Shown here piece by piece: positions 34,226 through 43,197 of a stretch of DNA of 64,000 nucleotides. The notes under the pieces are model-generated. The model had not been told where the DNA came from. It saw only the letters and a program-made list of their open reading frames with translations, and ran no database searches. Every line of letters begins with the position of its first letter. The stretch's first letter is position 1. The stretch is from Roseiarcus sp963742305. Lineage in GTDB: Bacteria > Pseudomonadota > Alphaproteobacteria > Rhizobiales > Beijerinckiaceae. The stretch spans positions 233,518 through 297,517 of the forward strand of contig CAVULN010000017.1 of assembly GCA_963742305.1 (NCBI GenBank). The letters run 5' to 3'. The position numbers were made by a program, and so were the translations under genes.

Positions 34226-35992
34226 ATGACCGAGACGATCGGAACGCTTGTCGCAGCTCACGCCGCGGGAAAGGCGCTGACGGCGACGATTGAAGAGACC
34301 TACGCCCGCATCGAGAGGCATGACGACCCGGCGCTCTTCATCGCCATCCGCGCGAAAGCGGAAGCTCTGGCGATTGCGCAGCGCGTGCAGGCGTCGGGTC
34401 CCGAGGGCAGGCCCCTCTATGGGGTTCCGTTCGTCGTCAAGGACAATATCGACGTCGCCGGGCTTCCGACGACGGCGGCTTGTCCCGCCTTCGCCTATAG
34501 TCCGGGGAAATCGGCGTTCACCGTCGAAAGGCTCGTTCGCGCCGGCGCGATCGTCATCGGCAAGACCAATCTCGACCAGTTCGCGACCGGCCTCGTCGGC
34601 GTCCGCTCGCCCTACGGAATTCCGCGCAACGCGATCAAGCCCGATCTGATACCGGGCGGATCGAGCTCGGGCTCGGCGACCGCGGTCGGCGCCGGCCTCG
34701 TCCCGTTCTCGCTCGGCACCGACACCGCGGGATCGGGGCGCGTGCCGGCGGCGCTCAACGGAATCGTAGGCCTCAAGCCCTCGCTCGGCGCTCTTTCCGC
34801 CTCGGGCGTGGTCCCGGCCTGCCGGACGCTCGACACGATCTCGGTCTTCGCCGGCAATGTCGCCGACGCGTTTGCGGTCTATGAGGCGGCTTGCGCTTTC
34901 GACGAGGAGGACGCCTACGCACGCTTGCTCCCTCCGCCCGCACTGTCGGCGCTGCCCAGCGGGATTCGGCTCGGCGTTCCTCGCGCCGATCAACTGCGGT
35001 TCTTCGACGACAAGGACGCGGCGGAAGCTTTCTCGCGAGACCTCGAGCTTGCCCGGTCGCTCGGCGCCCGGATCGTCGAATTCGACTTCGAGCCGTTCGC
35101 CGAGGTCGCTCGCGCCCTCTACGAGGGCGCCTGGGTCGCCGAGCGCTACGCCGCGGTGAGGGCGCTGATCGAGAGCAATCCCGACTCCCTGCATCCGGTC
35201 ACGCGCACGATCATCGAGGGCGCGCGCAAGTTCGACGCGGTCGCGGCGTTCCAGGCCTTCTACCGGCTCGCGGACCAGAAGCGGAAGACGGCCCGGGTGT
35301 GGACGGAATTCGACGCGATGCTCGTTCCGACGACGCCCCGCCTCTACAGGATCGCCGAGGTCGAGGCCGATCCCATCCGCCTCAATTCCCGGCTCGGGAC
35401 CTACACCAATTTCGTCAACCTGCTCGATCTCTGCGCGATCGCGGTTCCCTCGAGCTTTCGCGGCGACGGACTGCCGGCGAGCGTGACCCTGATCGCGCCC
35501 GCCGGCGCCGATGGCCTCATTGGCGGCGTCGCCGCCGCGATCGAGGCGCGGGGCGTCGCCTCCGTTTCCGCGCAGTCGGCGGCGAAAGCCCGCGCCGCAA
35601 ACGATCGGATCGAACTCGCGGTCGTCGGCGCGCATCTCTCGGGCCTTCCGCTCAATCGCGAGCTCGTCGAGCTTGGCGCGGCCTTCTCGCGCGAAGTCGA
35701 AACGACGGCGGACTATCGCCTATTCGCGCTGCCCGGCTCCTCTCCGGCCAAACCGGGGCTTCTGCGGGTCGGCGACGGGGCGGGCGCCGCGATCAAGGCG
35801 GAGGTGTGGGCGCTCGACCCCGCGGCCTTCGGCGCCTTTGTCGCGAGGATCCCCTCGCCGCTCGGAATTGGCTCGATCCGGCTCAAGGATGGCGACTCGG
35901 TAAAGGGATTTCTGGTCGAGGCCGAGGCGATCAAGGGCGCCGAGGACATCACGAGGTTCGGCGGGTGGCGAGCCTACCTCAGCGCCAGCTGA
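34226..35992 (+). CDS. atzF: Allophanate hydrolase
   Basis: Splits allophanate into two ammonia and two CO2, the last step of biuret, triuret and cyanuric acid catabolism. The 588-residue protein has an amidase domain (Lys at about 71 in FVVKDNIDVAG, Ser in PGGSSSGSATA, Ser in GTDTAGSGRVP). The smaller C-terminal allophanate hydrolase domain runs from VGAHLSGLPLNRELVELGA to KGFLVEAEAIKGAEDITRFG. No urea carboxylase is fused or adjacent, so its substrate comes from biuret rather than urea. It is divergent from the importer operon. Confidence 0.95.
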   Translation: MTETIGTLVAAHAAGKALTATIEETYARIERHDDPALFIAIRAKAEALAIAQRVQASGPEGRPLYGVPFVVKDNIDVAGLPTTAACPAFAYSPGKSAFTVERLVRAGAIVIGKTNLDQFATGLVGVRSPYGIPRNAIKPDLIPGGSSSGSATAVGAGLVPFSLGTDTAGSGRVPAALNGIVGLKPSLGALSASGVVPACRTLDTISVFAGNVADAFAVYEAACAFDEEDAYARLLPPPALSALPSGIRLGVPRADQLRFFDDKDAAEAFSRDLELARSLGARIVEFDFEPFAEVARALYEGAWVAERYAAVRALIESNPDSLHPVTRTIIEGARKFDAVAAFQAFYRLADQKRKTARVWTEFDAMLVPTTPRLYRIAEVEADPIRLNSRLGTYTNFVNLLDLCAIAVPSSFRGDGLPASVTLIAPAGADGLIGGVAAAIEARGVASVSAQSAAKARAANDRIELAVVGAHLSGLPLNRELVELGAAFSREVETTADYRLFALPGSSPAKPGLLRVGDGAGAAIKAEVWALDPAAFGAFVARIPSPLGIGSIRLKDGDSVKGFLVEAEAIKGAEDITRFGGWRAYLSAS

Positions 35993-36208
35993 GCTCTTAT
36001 CGTACTGCGACGACAGGCTCGGCGGTTCAATGCAAATAAACCACGTCGTCGAGAAATACACACCGCGCGCAACGCGAATTGTCGCAGCGAGACCTCGGGC
36101 CCCCCCGATGGTCCTCGATGGCGGCGAGAGGACTGACGAACCGCTGCCTGTAGGGTCGGCGCTGGGCGGGGGACCTCTCGGCGATTGCTGGCGGCAGACC
36201 GCGCCGTT
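35993..36208. other. Convergent spacer between atzF and the NCS2 permease gene
   Basis: Both flanking genes end here. No gene is supported. A clear terminator hairpin was not identified. Confidence 0.3.
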
Positions 36209-37810
36209 TCATTCCGCTGCTTGAACGCTCAGGTGGTGAGGGTCGATCTCGCTCGGCTCGGCCGGCGCCACATGCGCGAATTTGGCGAAGCCATAGAGCA
36301 TCACGGCTATGCCGAAATAGCTCAGCGCCACCACCGGCGACTGCCCGATACCGAGATCTTCGGCGTGGATCAGGCCGAAGAAGGTCAGGATCGAGCCCGC
36401 GAGCGCGAAGGCCGCGGCCTTTTCGAGCTGGCGTTCGATAATGAATACAGTCACCGCGCCCAGGATAATGCCAGCGAGCGTCGCGCCCCCGCCGAGCGTC
36501 TCCAGACCTTTGTATAGGACGCCCGTATTGCCAAGCTTGTCGAAGCCTACCGTGGCCGCGTTGGTGCCCGCGGCGCCGAGCGCGCCGTCAATCATGGTTT
36601 TGCCCCAGGCGGCGATCTGCGGAATCATCGCCAGGATGATCGCCGGCGCATGGCTTCTCGGTGTCTCCTGGAAGGCCTGCGAGCCGATCAGCATGCCGAT
36701 GTAGAGCAGGATCGGCAGGATGGCGACGACGGGGATCAGGCTCGACACCAGAGCCACGATGCCGAGCCAGGTCAGCACCAGCACCATCACGCCGGTCGCA
36801 GCGGAATAGCCGATCCGGCCGCCCATCGCCTTCCAGCCGGGATGGCCGATATAGACGGCGTTGATGAACGGATTGCCGAGCAGGCAGCCGATCAGGCTGA
36901 TGATTCCATCGGCCGTCAGCACTTGTGTCGTCGGAAACGAGTTGCCGGCCGCCGAGGCGCTTTCGACATTGTCCATCGCCTCGACGAGATCGTAGATGCC
37001 GAACGGAATCGCGGTGACCAATATGATTCCGATGAACTTGAAGCCGGAGAAGACGTGGCCGACGGCGGGAACGGGAAATGAGAAGCCGAAATGCGAGAAG
37101 GCGTCGCCGACGCTGCCGACGCTGAGGCCGCCGTAGCCGAGACCGAAGATGTTCGATCCCCAGGCGATGATCGTGCCCGCAGCGATGGCGATGAGCCCGC
37201 CCGGCACGTCCTGGAAATAGCGCACGCCGCCGAACCAGTTCGCGAGGATGATGGCGAAACAGACCATGCCGATGAGCGGCGTCTCGAACACGAGCAGGCC
37301 CGGCCGCATCGAGATGAAGGTGATGGAAATGCCGGCGAGTGAGCCGAGCAGCGCCGCGCGCGGGGTGATTTTGCGGATGACTGGCGCGATGAAGCCGCCG
37401 GCCATCAGGACGAAGCTCTGGACGAACACCCAGGTGAGGCCCGCCTCCCACGCCTGGACCGGATCGTTGGTCCGCAGCAGGATCGGCAGCATGACGACAA
37501 ATGTGACCACGAACATGTGGGGCACGCTGGTGCCCGACGGCAGGGCGCAGACATCGGTGCGCCCGGTCTTCTTGGCGAGCCTGGAGGCGAGCCAGGCGTA
37601 GTACATCGTGCTCAGGAACAGCATCAGCCCAAGCGCGGGGAGAATCCTGCCGAACACCAGCGAATCGGGCATCTTCAAGACAAAGCGGAGGAGCCCGGTG
37701 AGCACGAGAACGTTGACCAGAATGTTGGTCCCGAACCCGAAGAAAGCGTTCCAGTCACCGGGAACCCACCATTTCTCGAGCCCCGCCTTGGCGGTCATTG
37801 CATTCGCCAT
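36209..37810 (-). CDS. NCS2-family permease (xanthine/uracil/guanine-hypoxanthine type)
   Basis: The 533-residue inner-membrane transporter has about 12-14 hydrophobic segments. Family landmarks include ALPSGTSVPHMFVVTFVVML, ITFISMRPGLLVFETPLIG, IPFGIYDLVEAMDNVESASA and NPFINAVYIGHPGWKAMGGR. NCS2 proteins are H+ or Na+ symporters for nucleobases. It follows the triuret-hydrolase-like gene by 28 bases on the same strand, so the two are co-transcribed. The cargo may be a cyclic or linear ureide that resembles a nucleobase; this is inference. Confidence 0.9.
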   Translation of the reverse strand: MANAMTAKAGLEKWWVPGDWNAFFGFGTNILVNVLVLTGLLRFVLKMPDSLVFGRILPALGLMLFLSTMYYAWLASRLAKKTGRTDVCALPSGTSVPHMFVVTFVVMLPILLRTNDPVQAWEAGLTWVFVQSFVLMAGGFIAPVIRKITPRAALLGSLAGISITFISMRPGLLVFETPLIGMVCFAIILANWFGGVRYFQDVPGGLIAIAAGTIIAWGSNIFGLGYGGLSVGSVGDAFSHFGFSFPVPAVGHVFSGFKFIGIILVTAIPFGIYDLVEAMDNVESASAAGNSFPTTQVLTADGIISLIGCLLGNPFINAVYIGHPGWKAMGGRIGYSAATGVMVLVLTWLGIVALVSSLIPVVAILPILLYIGMLIGSQAFQETPRSHAPAIILAMIPQIAAWGKTMIDGALGAAGTNAATVGFDKLGNTGVLYKGLETLGGGATLAGIILGAVTVFIIERQLEKAAAFALAGSILTFFGLIHAEDLGIGQSPVVALSYFGIAVMLYGFAKFAHVAPAEPSEIDPHHLSVQAAE

Positions 37811-37838
37811 TGCCCCGCTCCTTTTGTTTGTCGCTCGC

Positions 37839-38528
37839 CTATTCAGCGCCCTTCCGGTCAGCCAAAGCCTTGACCACGTTCTCGGAACTTGACACCCAGC
37901 CGAATATGCCGCCTTGCGCCTTGATCATCTTGAGGCCCATGGCGTGGAACTCCGGGAAATAGGAGCCGCAGCAGTCTTCGAGCACGAGACAGTCGTAGCC
38001 GCGGTCGTTCGCCTCCCGCACTGTGGTGTTGACGCAGACCTCCGTCGTCACGCCGGTAACGACGAGTTGCTTGACGTCTCGGTGTTGCAGGATTGCGTGG
38101 AGATCGGTGGCGTGGAACGCCCCCTTGCCCGGCTTATCGATGATCGGCTCGCCCGGCTCCGGATAAAGCTCGGGAATGATGTCGTGGCCGGCTTCGCCGC
38201 GCACCAGAATGCGGCCCATCGGGCCGGCGTCGCCAATCGTCGTTTTGCTCTTGCCGCGAATTCTCTTGGCCGGCGGCAGATCGGAAAGGTCCGGCCGGTG
38301 GCCTTCCCGGGTGTGGAGAACAGGAAGGCCGGCCGCACGCCACGCCGCCAGAAGCTTGCGGTTCGGCTCGATGGCGCCCCGCAATTGCGAGACGTCGTTG
38401 CCGAGCATTTCGCCAAAGCCGCCCGGCTCGAGAAAATCGCGCTGCATGTCGATAATCAGAAGCGCGCAATGCTCGGGGGCGAGCGCGAAGCCGTAAGGTT
38501 CGGCCGCGAGGTCGATGGTTGTGTTCAT
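37839..38528 (-). CDS. trtA: Isochorismatase-like cysteine hydrolase, probable triuret hydrolase (TrtA-like)
   Basis: The 229-residue paralogue of BiuH has the same triad: Asp in IIDMQRDFLEPGGFGE, Lys in IIDKPGKGAFHATDLH and Cys in VTTEVCVNTTVREANDRGY. It differs from BiuH around the pocket (LPPAKRIRGKSKTTIGDAGP in place of LPANKRWRSQRIGAGIGDPG). Known relatives include triuret hydrolase, biuret hydrolase and guanylurea hydrolase. Triuret hydrolase is favoured because a separate BiuH is present and would take its product. Sequence alone does not settle the substrate. Confidence 0.8.
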   Translation of the reverse strand: MNTTIDLAAEPYGFALAPEHCALLIIDMQRDFLEPGGFGEMLGNDVSQLRGAIEPNRKLLAAWRAAGLPVLHTREGHRPDLSDLPPAKRIRGKSKTTIGDAGPMGRILVRGEAGHDIIPELYPEPGEPIIDKPGKGAFHATDLHAILQHRDVKQLVVTGVTTEVCVNTTVREANDRGYDCLVLEDCCGSYFPEFHAMGLKMIKAQGGIFGWVSSSENVVKALADRKGAE

Positions 38529-38990
38529 CCGCTGACCCGGGCGTTTGGCGACATCTCAAGCAATTCCCCGGTCGACCCGACCACGGTTTGCGCCGGAGCG
38601 CCTCGACCCGAGCCCTTGCCGAAGGATCGGAAAGCAAGGACCGTGCCCTGCGCCTCGATGAGGATTGTCGCCTGAACGGCGGATGTCCTCAGTGGCGGAT
38701 TTAGCGACTATCTTGGATCGCGGCATGAAGCTCGCATCGGCAGGGCGCCCGAATTGGGCTGCCGGAAGCCGGCCGGGACAACAATCTATTGACCCGGACC
38801 AGCGCGCGCTCTCGCCGCGTTTACCCGGTCAGTCTCATCAGGTGTCGATCCGGGCGCCGCGACAATAAGCTGTGGCTGCACAAGGATCGGGCTGCCAGGC
38901 TCAATTCATCGATTTTCAGCCAAAGCGGTCCTGCAGCCGCTGCCCGCAGGGAGCCTCGTCGACGGCGGGCTGATTGAAGTCTAGGCGTCG
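38529..38990. other. Region upstream of the triuret-hydrolase-like gene
   Basis: About 460 bases. The part near 38540-38640 should hold the promoter for the minus-strand hydrolase/permease pair. No protein-like reading was found in the rest, which borders IS debris. Confidence 0.35.
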
Positions 38991-39248
38991 ATGAAGAGCT
39001 TTCGGCCGAAGGACGGCTCGGACGATCCGCCAACCCCAGGGGGCGGGCGGAACCGCGAAGCGGATTTCCATGGCCAGAAGCGCTCCAACGAGACGCACGC
39101 TTCGACGACCGATCGGGAAGCTCGGGTTTATCGCAAGGGACCGGGCAAGGAAGCCAAGCTCCGCTTCATGGGGCATGCGCTGATGGAGAACCGGAACGGC
39201 CTTTTGGTCGACGCCTGTGTAACCCACGCCCACGGGCATGCGGAATGA
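38991..39248 (+). pseudogene. Fragment of IS5-family transposase
   Basis: Reads MKSFRPKDGSDDPPTPGGGR, NREADFHGQKRSNETHASTT, DREARVYRKGPGKEAKLRFM and ALMENRNGLLVDACVTHAHG (consecutive pieces). This is the middle DDE region of a widespread Rhizobiales IS5-type transposase. Both ends are missing: no inverted repeats and no C-terminal part. The reading is cut at HAHGHAE and replaced by an amidase fragment. Confidence 0.8.
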
Positions 39249-39427
39249 TCGCGGCGTTGCTCAGCATGCCGATTGGCCTCGATGCCGCACGCCTGCCGGT
39301 CGGCCTGCAGCTTGCCTCGTATCACGGGCGCGACGCAGACTTCATTCGCCTCGCGATTGCCTGCGAACGCGCGGCTTTGCCTGCGTGCCTTGGCCCCATA
39401 TGTGCTCGCCCTTGCACTGTCGTTTAA
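39245..39427 (+). pseudogene. Amidase C-terminal fragment
   Basis: The 60-codon reading LLSMPIGLDAARLPVGLQLA, SYHGRDADFIRLAIACERAA matches the C-terminal end of amidase-signature proteins (usually S-x-P-x-G-x-D then G-x-P-x-G-x-Q-L). The triad-bearing domain is absent. It abuts the transposase fragment, so an IS deletion probably fused the two. It may be a leftover of another ureide or amide hydrolase in the adjacent island. Confidence 0.65.
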
Positions 39428-39430
39428 CGG

Positions 39431-41081
39431 CGGCGGCCGCCTGGTTCCAACGGGGGCCTCGAACCGGTGGCTTTCGGGAGCGCCGATCGGGAACTCTTCG
39501 CCTAGACTAGCAGAGACGTTGTAAAGGTTACGGGCCAACGGAATGCGGCTGTCATTGCTGCGCGCTTAGGCTCTGGCGGACGGCGCAATGGATAGCGGGG
39601 CGGGTCGAACGACGTCTGGATCGGTGCAAGCAGGCTAGCGTCGATCGGAGACGAGCGGGCGAGCAAGATCATGCGCCGCAAACATGCGATCGCGATGTCG
39701 TTGAACGATGCGCTGGCGCGTCATTCGGGCAGCTACTCGACGGCGAGCCGATGGGGCGTCGTTCGCCCGGACGAGCGCGGCAGGCGATGCTTTGCTGAGG
39801 CATGCGACCGCCAGGGCGGCGTTGTCGAGCGGCGAGTTCGACCTGCTGTGACGTTGGTTTGTCGCGCTCGGCGTTGCGATGCGGTGTGAGATCACTCGAC
39901 GTTGCTCAAGAACCGCAGATGCTGCGGAGGGCGACGTCGGGCAGCTGCAGCTCGTGGCTGGTCTGGCGCCGCGGGTGAAGCGTCGCGAGCTACGGATCCT
40001 TGTCGGTCGACGGCACGTTAGTCGAGCGCCTGGCGCGTCGATGCGACGAGCTCTTGCGCGCTCCGAACGACGGCTCGGGCACGTCCGCCGTCGCCAGGCG
40101 GCGGGCGGAACTGCAACGGTTACGGATGAAGCGCTAACGAGCGACGCCTTCGACGGCGATCCGGAGGCGCGCTATCGCAAGGCCGGCCGGCGCAAGGATG
40201 CGAAGCTCTCTTTGAGCCGCAGGCGCTGATGAGAATCGCACGGCGTCGTGGTCTGACGCCTGTCTGACCAGCGTGAGCGCGAGCGGCGCACGCCGGAGCG
40301 CGATTCGGCGCTGCACAGATCGAGCCGTGCGACGACCGGCCGAGACCGGCTCCAGCGCCTCGACGCGACTGGCGGATCGCGCGGCGAGACATGCCAATGA
40401 GTTCCTGAGTTCGCGCGTCCGAACGGCGACGAAAACATAGGCCGGCCCTTCCTCGAGGGTGACGGTCGGCTCAGTCCGTTCCCGGCATCTCGTGAGCTTG
40501 TCGGCGCCGACGGTTCCGTCGAGCGGCTTCTCCGGAGCGCTCGGCGCGATGGGGCGCGTTGCAAGCCGTTCGCACCCATCGCCGCCGGCGCAATCGCGGC
40601 GAGGCGCTCGAGCGAGCCTCGGCAACGCGCAGTCGCGCCCACGAATCCGCGATAGCCTTCGCGGCGAAATTCGGGCGCTTCGATCTAGCCCGGCGAACGT
40701 GACGAACAGGATCAGCATCCGGACAGGGCCCTCGGTCCGGGGCGACGGGCGATCGCAGGCGCTGGCGTTCCCTGGCGAGAGCGATGCACGCCGGCGCGCG
40801 AGAATTGGCGTCGCGCTCGAGACCCGCGCCAGGCCATAACGACGAGACGTCGAAGGCGAGACCATCTGACTCGATCGTCTCGACCTCCGTCGCCGACAAA
40901 GGACACTTGCCCGCCATGGCGGCGATCCTGGCAGCCAGCAATACGATGACCACGGTGATATCGACCACCTTCGACTGCAATCGGGCGATGCCATCCTCGC
41001 GATCAACGAGCTCGCCTGCCTTCAGGGCTGCGCTGTAGACTGAGGTTTATGCGGGTTATCGAGCGACGGAAGGAGACGACA
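39431..41081. other. Long gene-poor region with no supported gene
   Basis: About 1.65 kb in which all long readings are Arg/Ser/Ala-rich with no recognisable domain. Two short pieces look slightly more protein-like: VERLARRCDELLRAPNDG near 40020 on plus, and SKVVDITVVIVLLAARIAAM near 40970 on minus. Neither extends into a credible gene. The region lies between IS debris and a DUF6496 gene and probably represents decayed sequence. Confidence 0.45.
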
Positions 41082-41387
41082 ATGGTGCCCCTCGAATCCG
41101 AACCGCAGAAGGAGACCGTCGAACGCGTCATGCACGAGTACAAGCATGGCGAGCTTCGTTCGGAGACGAGCGGACAGAAGGTCAAGAGCCGCAAACAGGC
41201 GGTCGCGATTGCGCTGAGCGAAGCTGGCGCGTCCAATCAGCAGAGTCCGAAAGCGAACGAGGAGCGTCTTCGCCCGGACGAGGGCCAAAGAGCGCCGGGG
41301 CGCGACCGCGAAGGACGAGGCCGAGGGCCGGGCGTCTCACCGGCGCTCCAGACGTTGCCGCCCATTTATTCACGAAAGGCATCATGA
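41082..41387 (+). CDS. DUF6496-type small protein, C-terminus probably frameshifted
   Basis: The N-terminal half, ETVERVMHEYKHGELRSETS then GQKVKSRKQAVAIALSEAGA, is the conserved DUF6496 core found in many Rhizobiales, of unknown function and often near plasmid or stress genes. After residue about 63 the family normally continues as R-x-K-E-R-x-G-x-T-A-x-x-E-A-E-G. That sequence (RAKERRGATAKDEAEGRASH) is present here in another frame from about 41285, so one indel near 41275 is likely. The ATG at 41082 has an AAGGAGA site. Confidence 0.72.
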   Translation: MVPLESEPQKETVERVMHEYKHGELRSETSGQKVKSRKQAVAIALSEAGASNQQSPKANEERLRPDEGQRAPGRDREGRGRGPGVSPALQTLPPIYSRKAS

Positions 41388-41925
41388 CTTTCGGCGCGGC
41401 TCTCTTCGACGCAGCCGATGGTCGACATGATTTGGCCCGAGGTGCGATACCCACCTTGGAAACAATCAAGGGTCGCGTTTTCCCGATCTGATCCCCTTAT
41501 AGGCGCGGTCTCACATTAGCCTCTTGCAGATTTCCCTGGCCTGATGTAACTTGGCCAGCGACGATTTTGCGCTATCGGGTCGGGGCCGCGAGGCAGCGAT
41601 TTTGACTGATTGACTCCCGGTTGCACGTAAAAAGTACAAGATCACGAGCCTCTCTCTATTGGCAGGAAATGACGACTGCGGAAGCGTTATATTGTCCACC
41701 GTGTGACGCTTGCGGCCCGGCTTGTTCTTGCCAGCTTCGTAGCCGAGTGGTCCGCCGGCTTTCGCGGTCCTCAGGCTGTCGATTTTTGTCGCGCAAAGGA
41801 GGTGCCTTCGCGATCCACCAGGACCAGATGACATATGATCAACTGCCAGACGTTCGCCGCGAAATACTGCCACCAAGCACGCGGAAGATCGCACTTGCGA
41901 TCCCCTGCATAGATGGAATCCTGAT
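41388..41925. other. Intergenic region at the edge of the less GC-rich island
   Basis: About 540 bases without a supported gene. Base composition shifts from strongly GC-rich to near 50% GC here, marking the left boundary of the polysaccharide-type locus. Confidence 0.4.
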
Positions 41926-43197
41926 GTGATAGCAATTAATTCGACTGCCGGCCCAACCAACCGGTCATGGGTTAGCGAACTGATACAGCTCAAGTTACTC
42001 GGAAAATCACCAGTCGGCGCATATCTGAGACTAAACCAACAGATATGGAACAATCTTCCTCTCAGAATTACATCCTCACTTCTGATGAGGCGTTATGGAG
42101 AGTTATTGCATAAGCTAGCCCGCGCATACGAGGGGCGGGCGCAGGCGCATAGTACATTCTTTCTTCGGAACCGACCACTGCTTGAGTTGCTCGAGAGCCT
42201 GATGGAGCGATCTATCAAGGGCGACGTGTTGAGAGTGGCTGTACTAGGTTGCAGCACCGGTGCCGAAGTCTATTCTGTGATATGGAAATTGCGGTCCGCG
42301 AGACCGGACTTGAAGTTGATCTTGCACGCGGTCGATATATCCAGCCAGGCTGTAGAGACTGCCCGGGCGGGTGTCTATCTGCGTGAATTGAGGCAGCCAC
42401 AAGAAGCGAGCATCTTTGAACGCCTGTCGAATCGTGAGATCCAGGAGATATTCGAAAGAGATGGCGCTGCAATGACTGTCAGACCCTGGCTCAGGGGAGG
42501 AATCCAGTGGCGTGTCGCCGATGCGGGAGAGACATCAATAACAGGAATCCTGGGGCCACAGGATATTGTAATCGCCAACAACTTTCTGTGCCATATGGAG
42601 GATTCCGCAGCAGAATCCTGTCTGCGCAATATTGCCCGATTGGTAACTCCTGGTGGCTATTTGCTGGCATCCGGGGTTGACCTAGACGTTCGTACAAGGG
42701 TTGTGGACGATCTGGGATGGAAGCCTGTTCAGGAATTGCTCGAAGAGATCCACGAAGGAGATCCCTGCATGCGGCGTTTTTGGCCATGCTCCTACGTGGG
42801 GCTAGAACCCCTGAACAAGGCGCGAGGCGATTGGACACGGCGTTACGCGATCGCATTTCAAATTGGAGCTTCTGCCGGACGGAGCAGAGACTTTGCACGT
42901 GGAGGAGGAGGCGACATGCCCATGATTGAGCGCCCTCCCTCCACGAAAGTGCATGTGAACCGATACCGCCATGGCGCACTGGATCGCGTAGCTATGACCG
43001 GCCGCCTGCTCGTATCGGCGATACGTTCGACGTCAGCGCACGAAGTGATCCGCAGGGCAGTTATGCGTATAGAAAGCGCTGGCATACAATTATCCGGGTT
43101 CCCGTGGTCGCGCGTGCACGCGATCGGCTGCACGGTGCGCAACCGGCCGGTGCGGTGGCTCGGAAGGGCTGTTCCTATTGCTGCGGCCGCCTCTTGA
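41926..43197 (+). CDS. CheR-like SAM-dependent methyltransferase
   Basis: The 423-residue protein has a Rossmann methyltransferase core related to CheR. SAM-binding VAVLGCSTGAEVYSVIWKL is at about residue 105, acidic loop ILHAVDISSQAVETARAGVY next, then IQWRVADAG and DIVIANNFLCHM (motif IV position). The first 90 residues resemble no family I know. The C-terminal 130 residues are basic and unassigned. It has no chemotaxis neighbours; instead it starts a sugar-nucleotide gene cluster, so it may methylate a surface glycan or lipid. Base composition is less GC-rich than flanking DNA. The GTG start is uncertain. Confidence 0.75.
   Translation: MIAINSTAGPTNRSWVSELIQLKLLGKSPVGAYLRLNQQIWNNLPLRITSSLLMRRYGELLHKLARAYEGRAQAHSTFFLRNRPLLELLESLMERSIKGDVLRVAVLGCSTGAEVYSVIWKLRSARPDLKLILHAVDISSQAVETARAGVYLRELRQPQEASIFERLSNREIQEIFERDGAAMTVRPWLRGGIQWRVADAGETSITGILGPQDIVIANNFLCHMEDSAAESCLRNIARLVTPGGYLLASGVDLDVRTRVVDDLGWKPVQELLEEIHEGDPCMRRFWPCSYVGLEPLNKARGDWTRRYAIAFQIGASAGRSRDFARGGGGDMPMIERPPSTKVHVNRYRHGALDRVAMTGRLLVSAIRSTSAHEVIRRAVMRIESAGIQLSGFPWSRVHAIGCTVRNRPVRWLGRAVPIAAAAS

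Noticed and set aside
34226..35992. Glutamyl-tRNA(Gln) amidotransferase subunit A
   Set aside because: The amidase domain alone could suggest GatA, but the C-terminal allophanate hydrolase domain and the biuret-gene context identify AtzF.
41926..43197. Chemotaxis methyltransferase CheR
   Set aside because: The core is CheR-like, but length, flanking regions and lack of chemotaxis neighbours do not fit.
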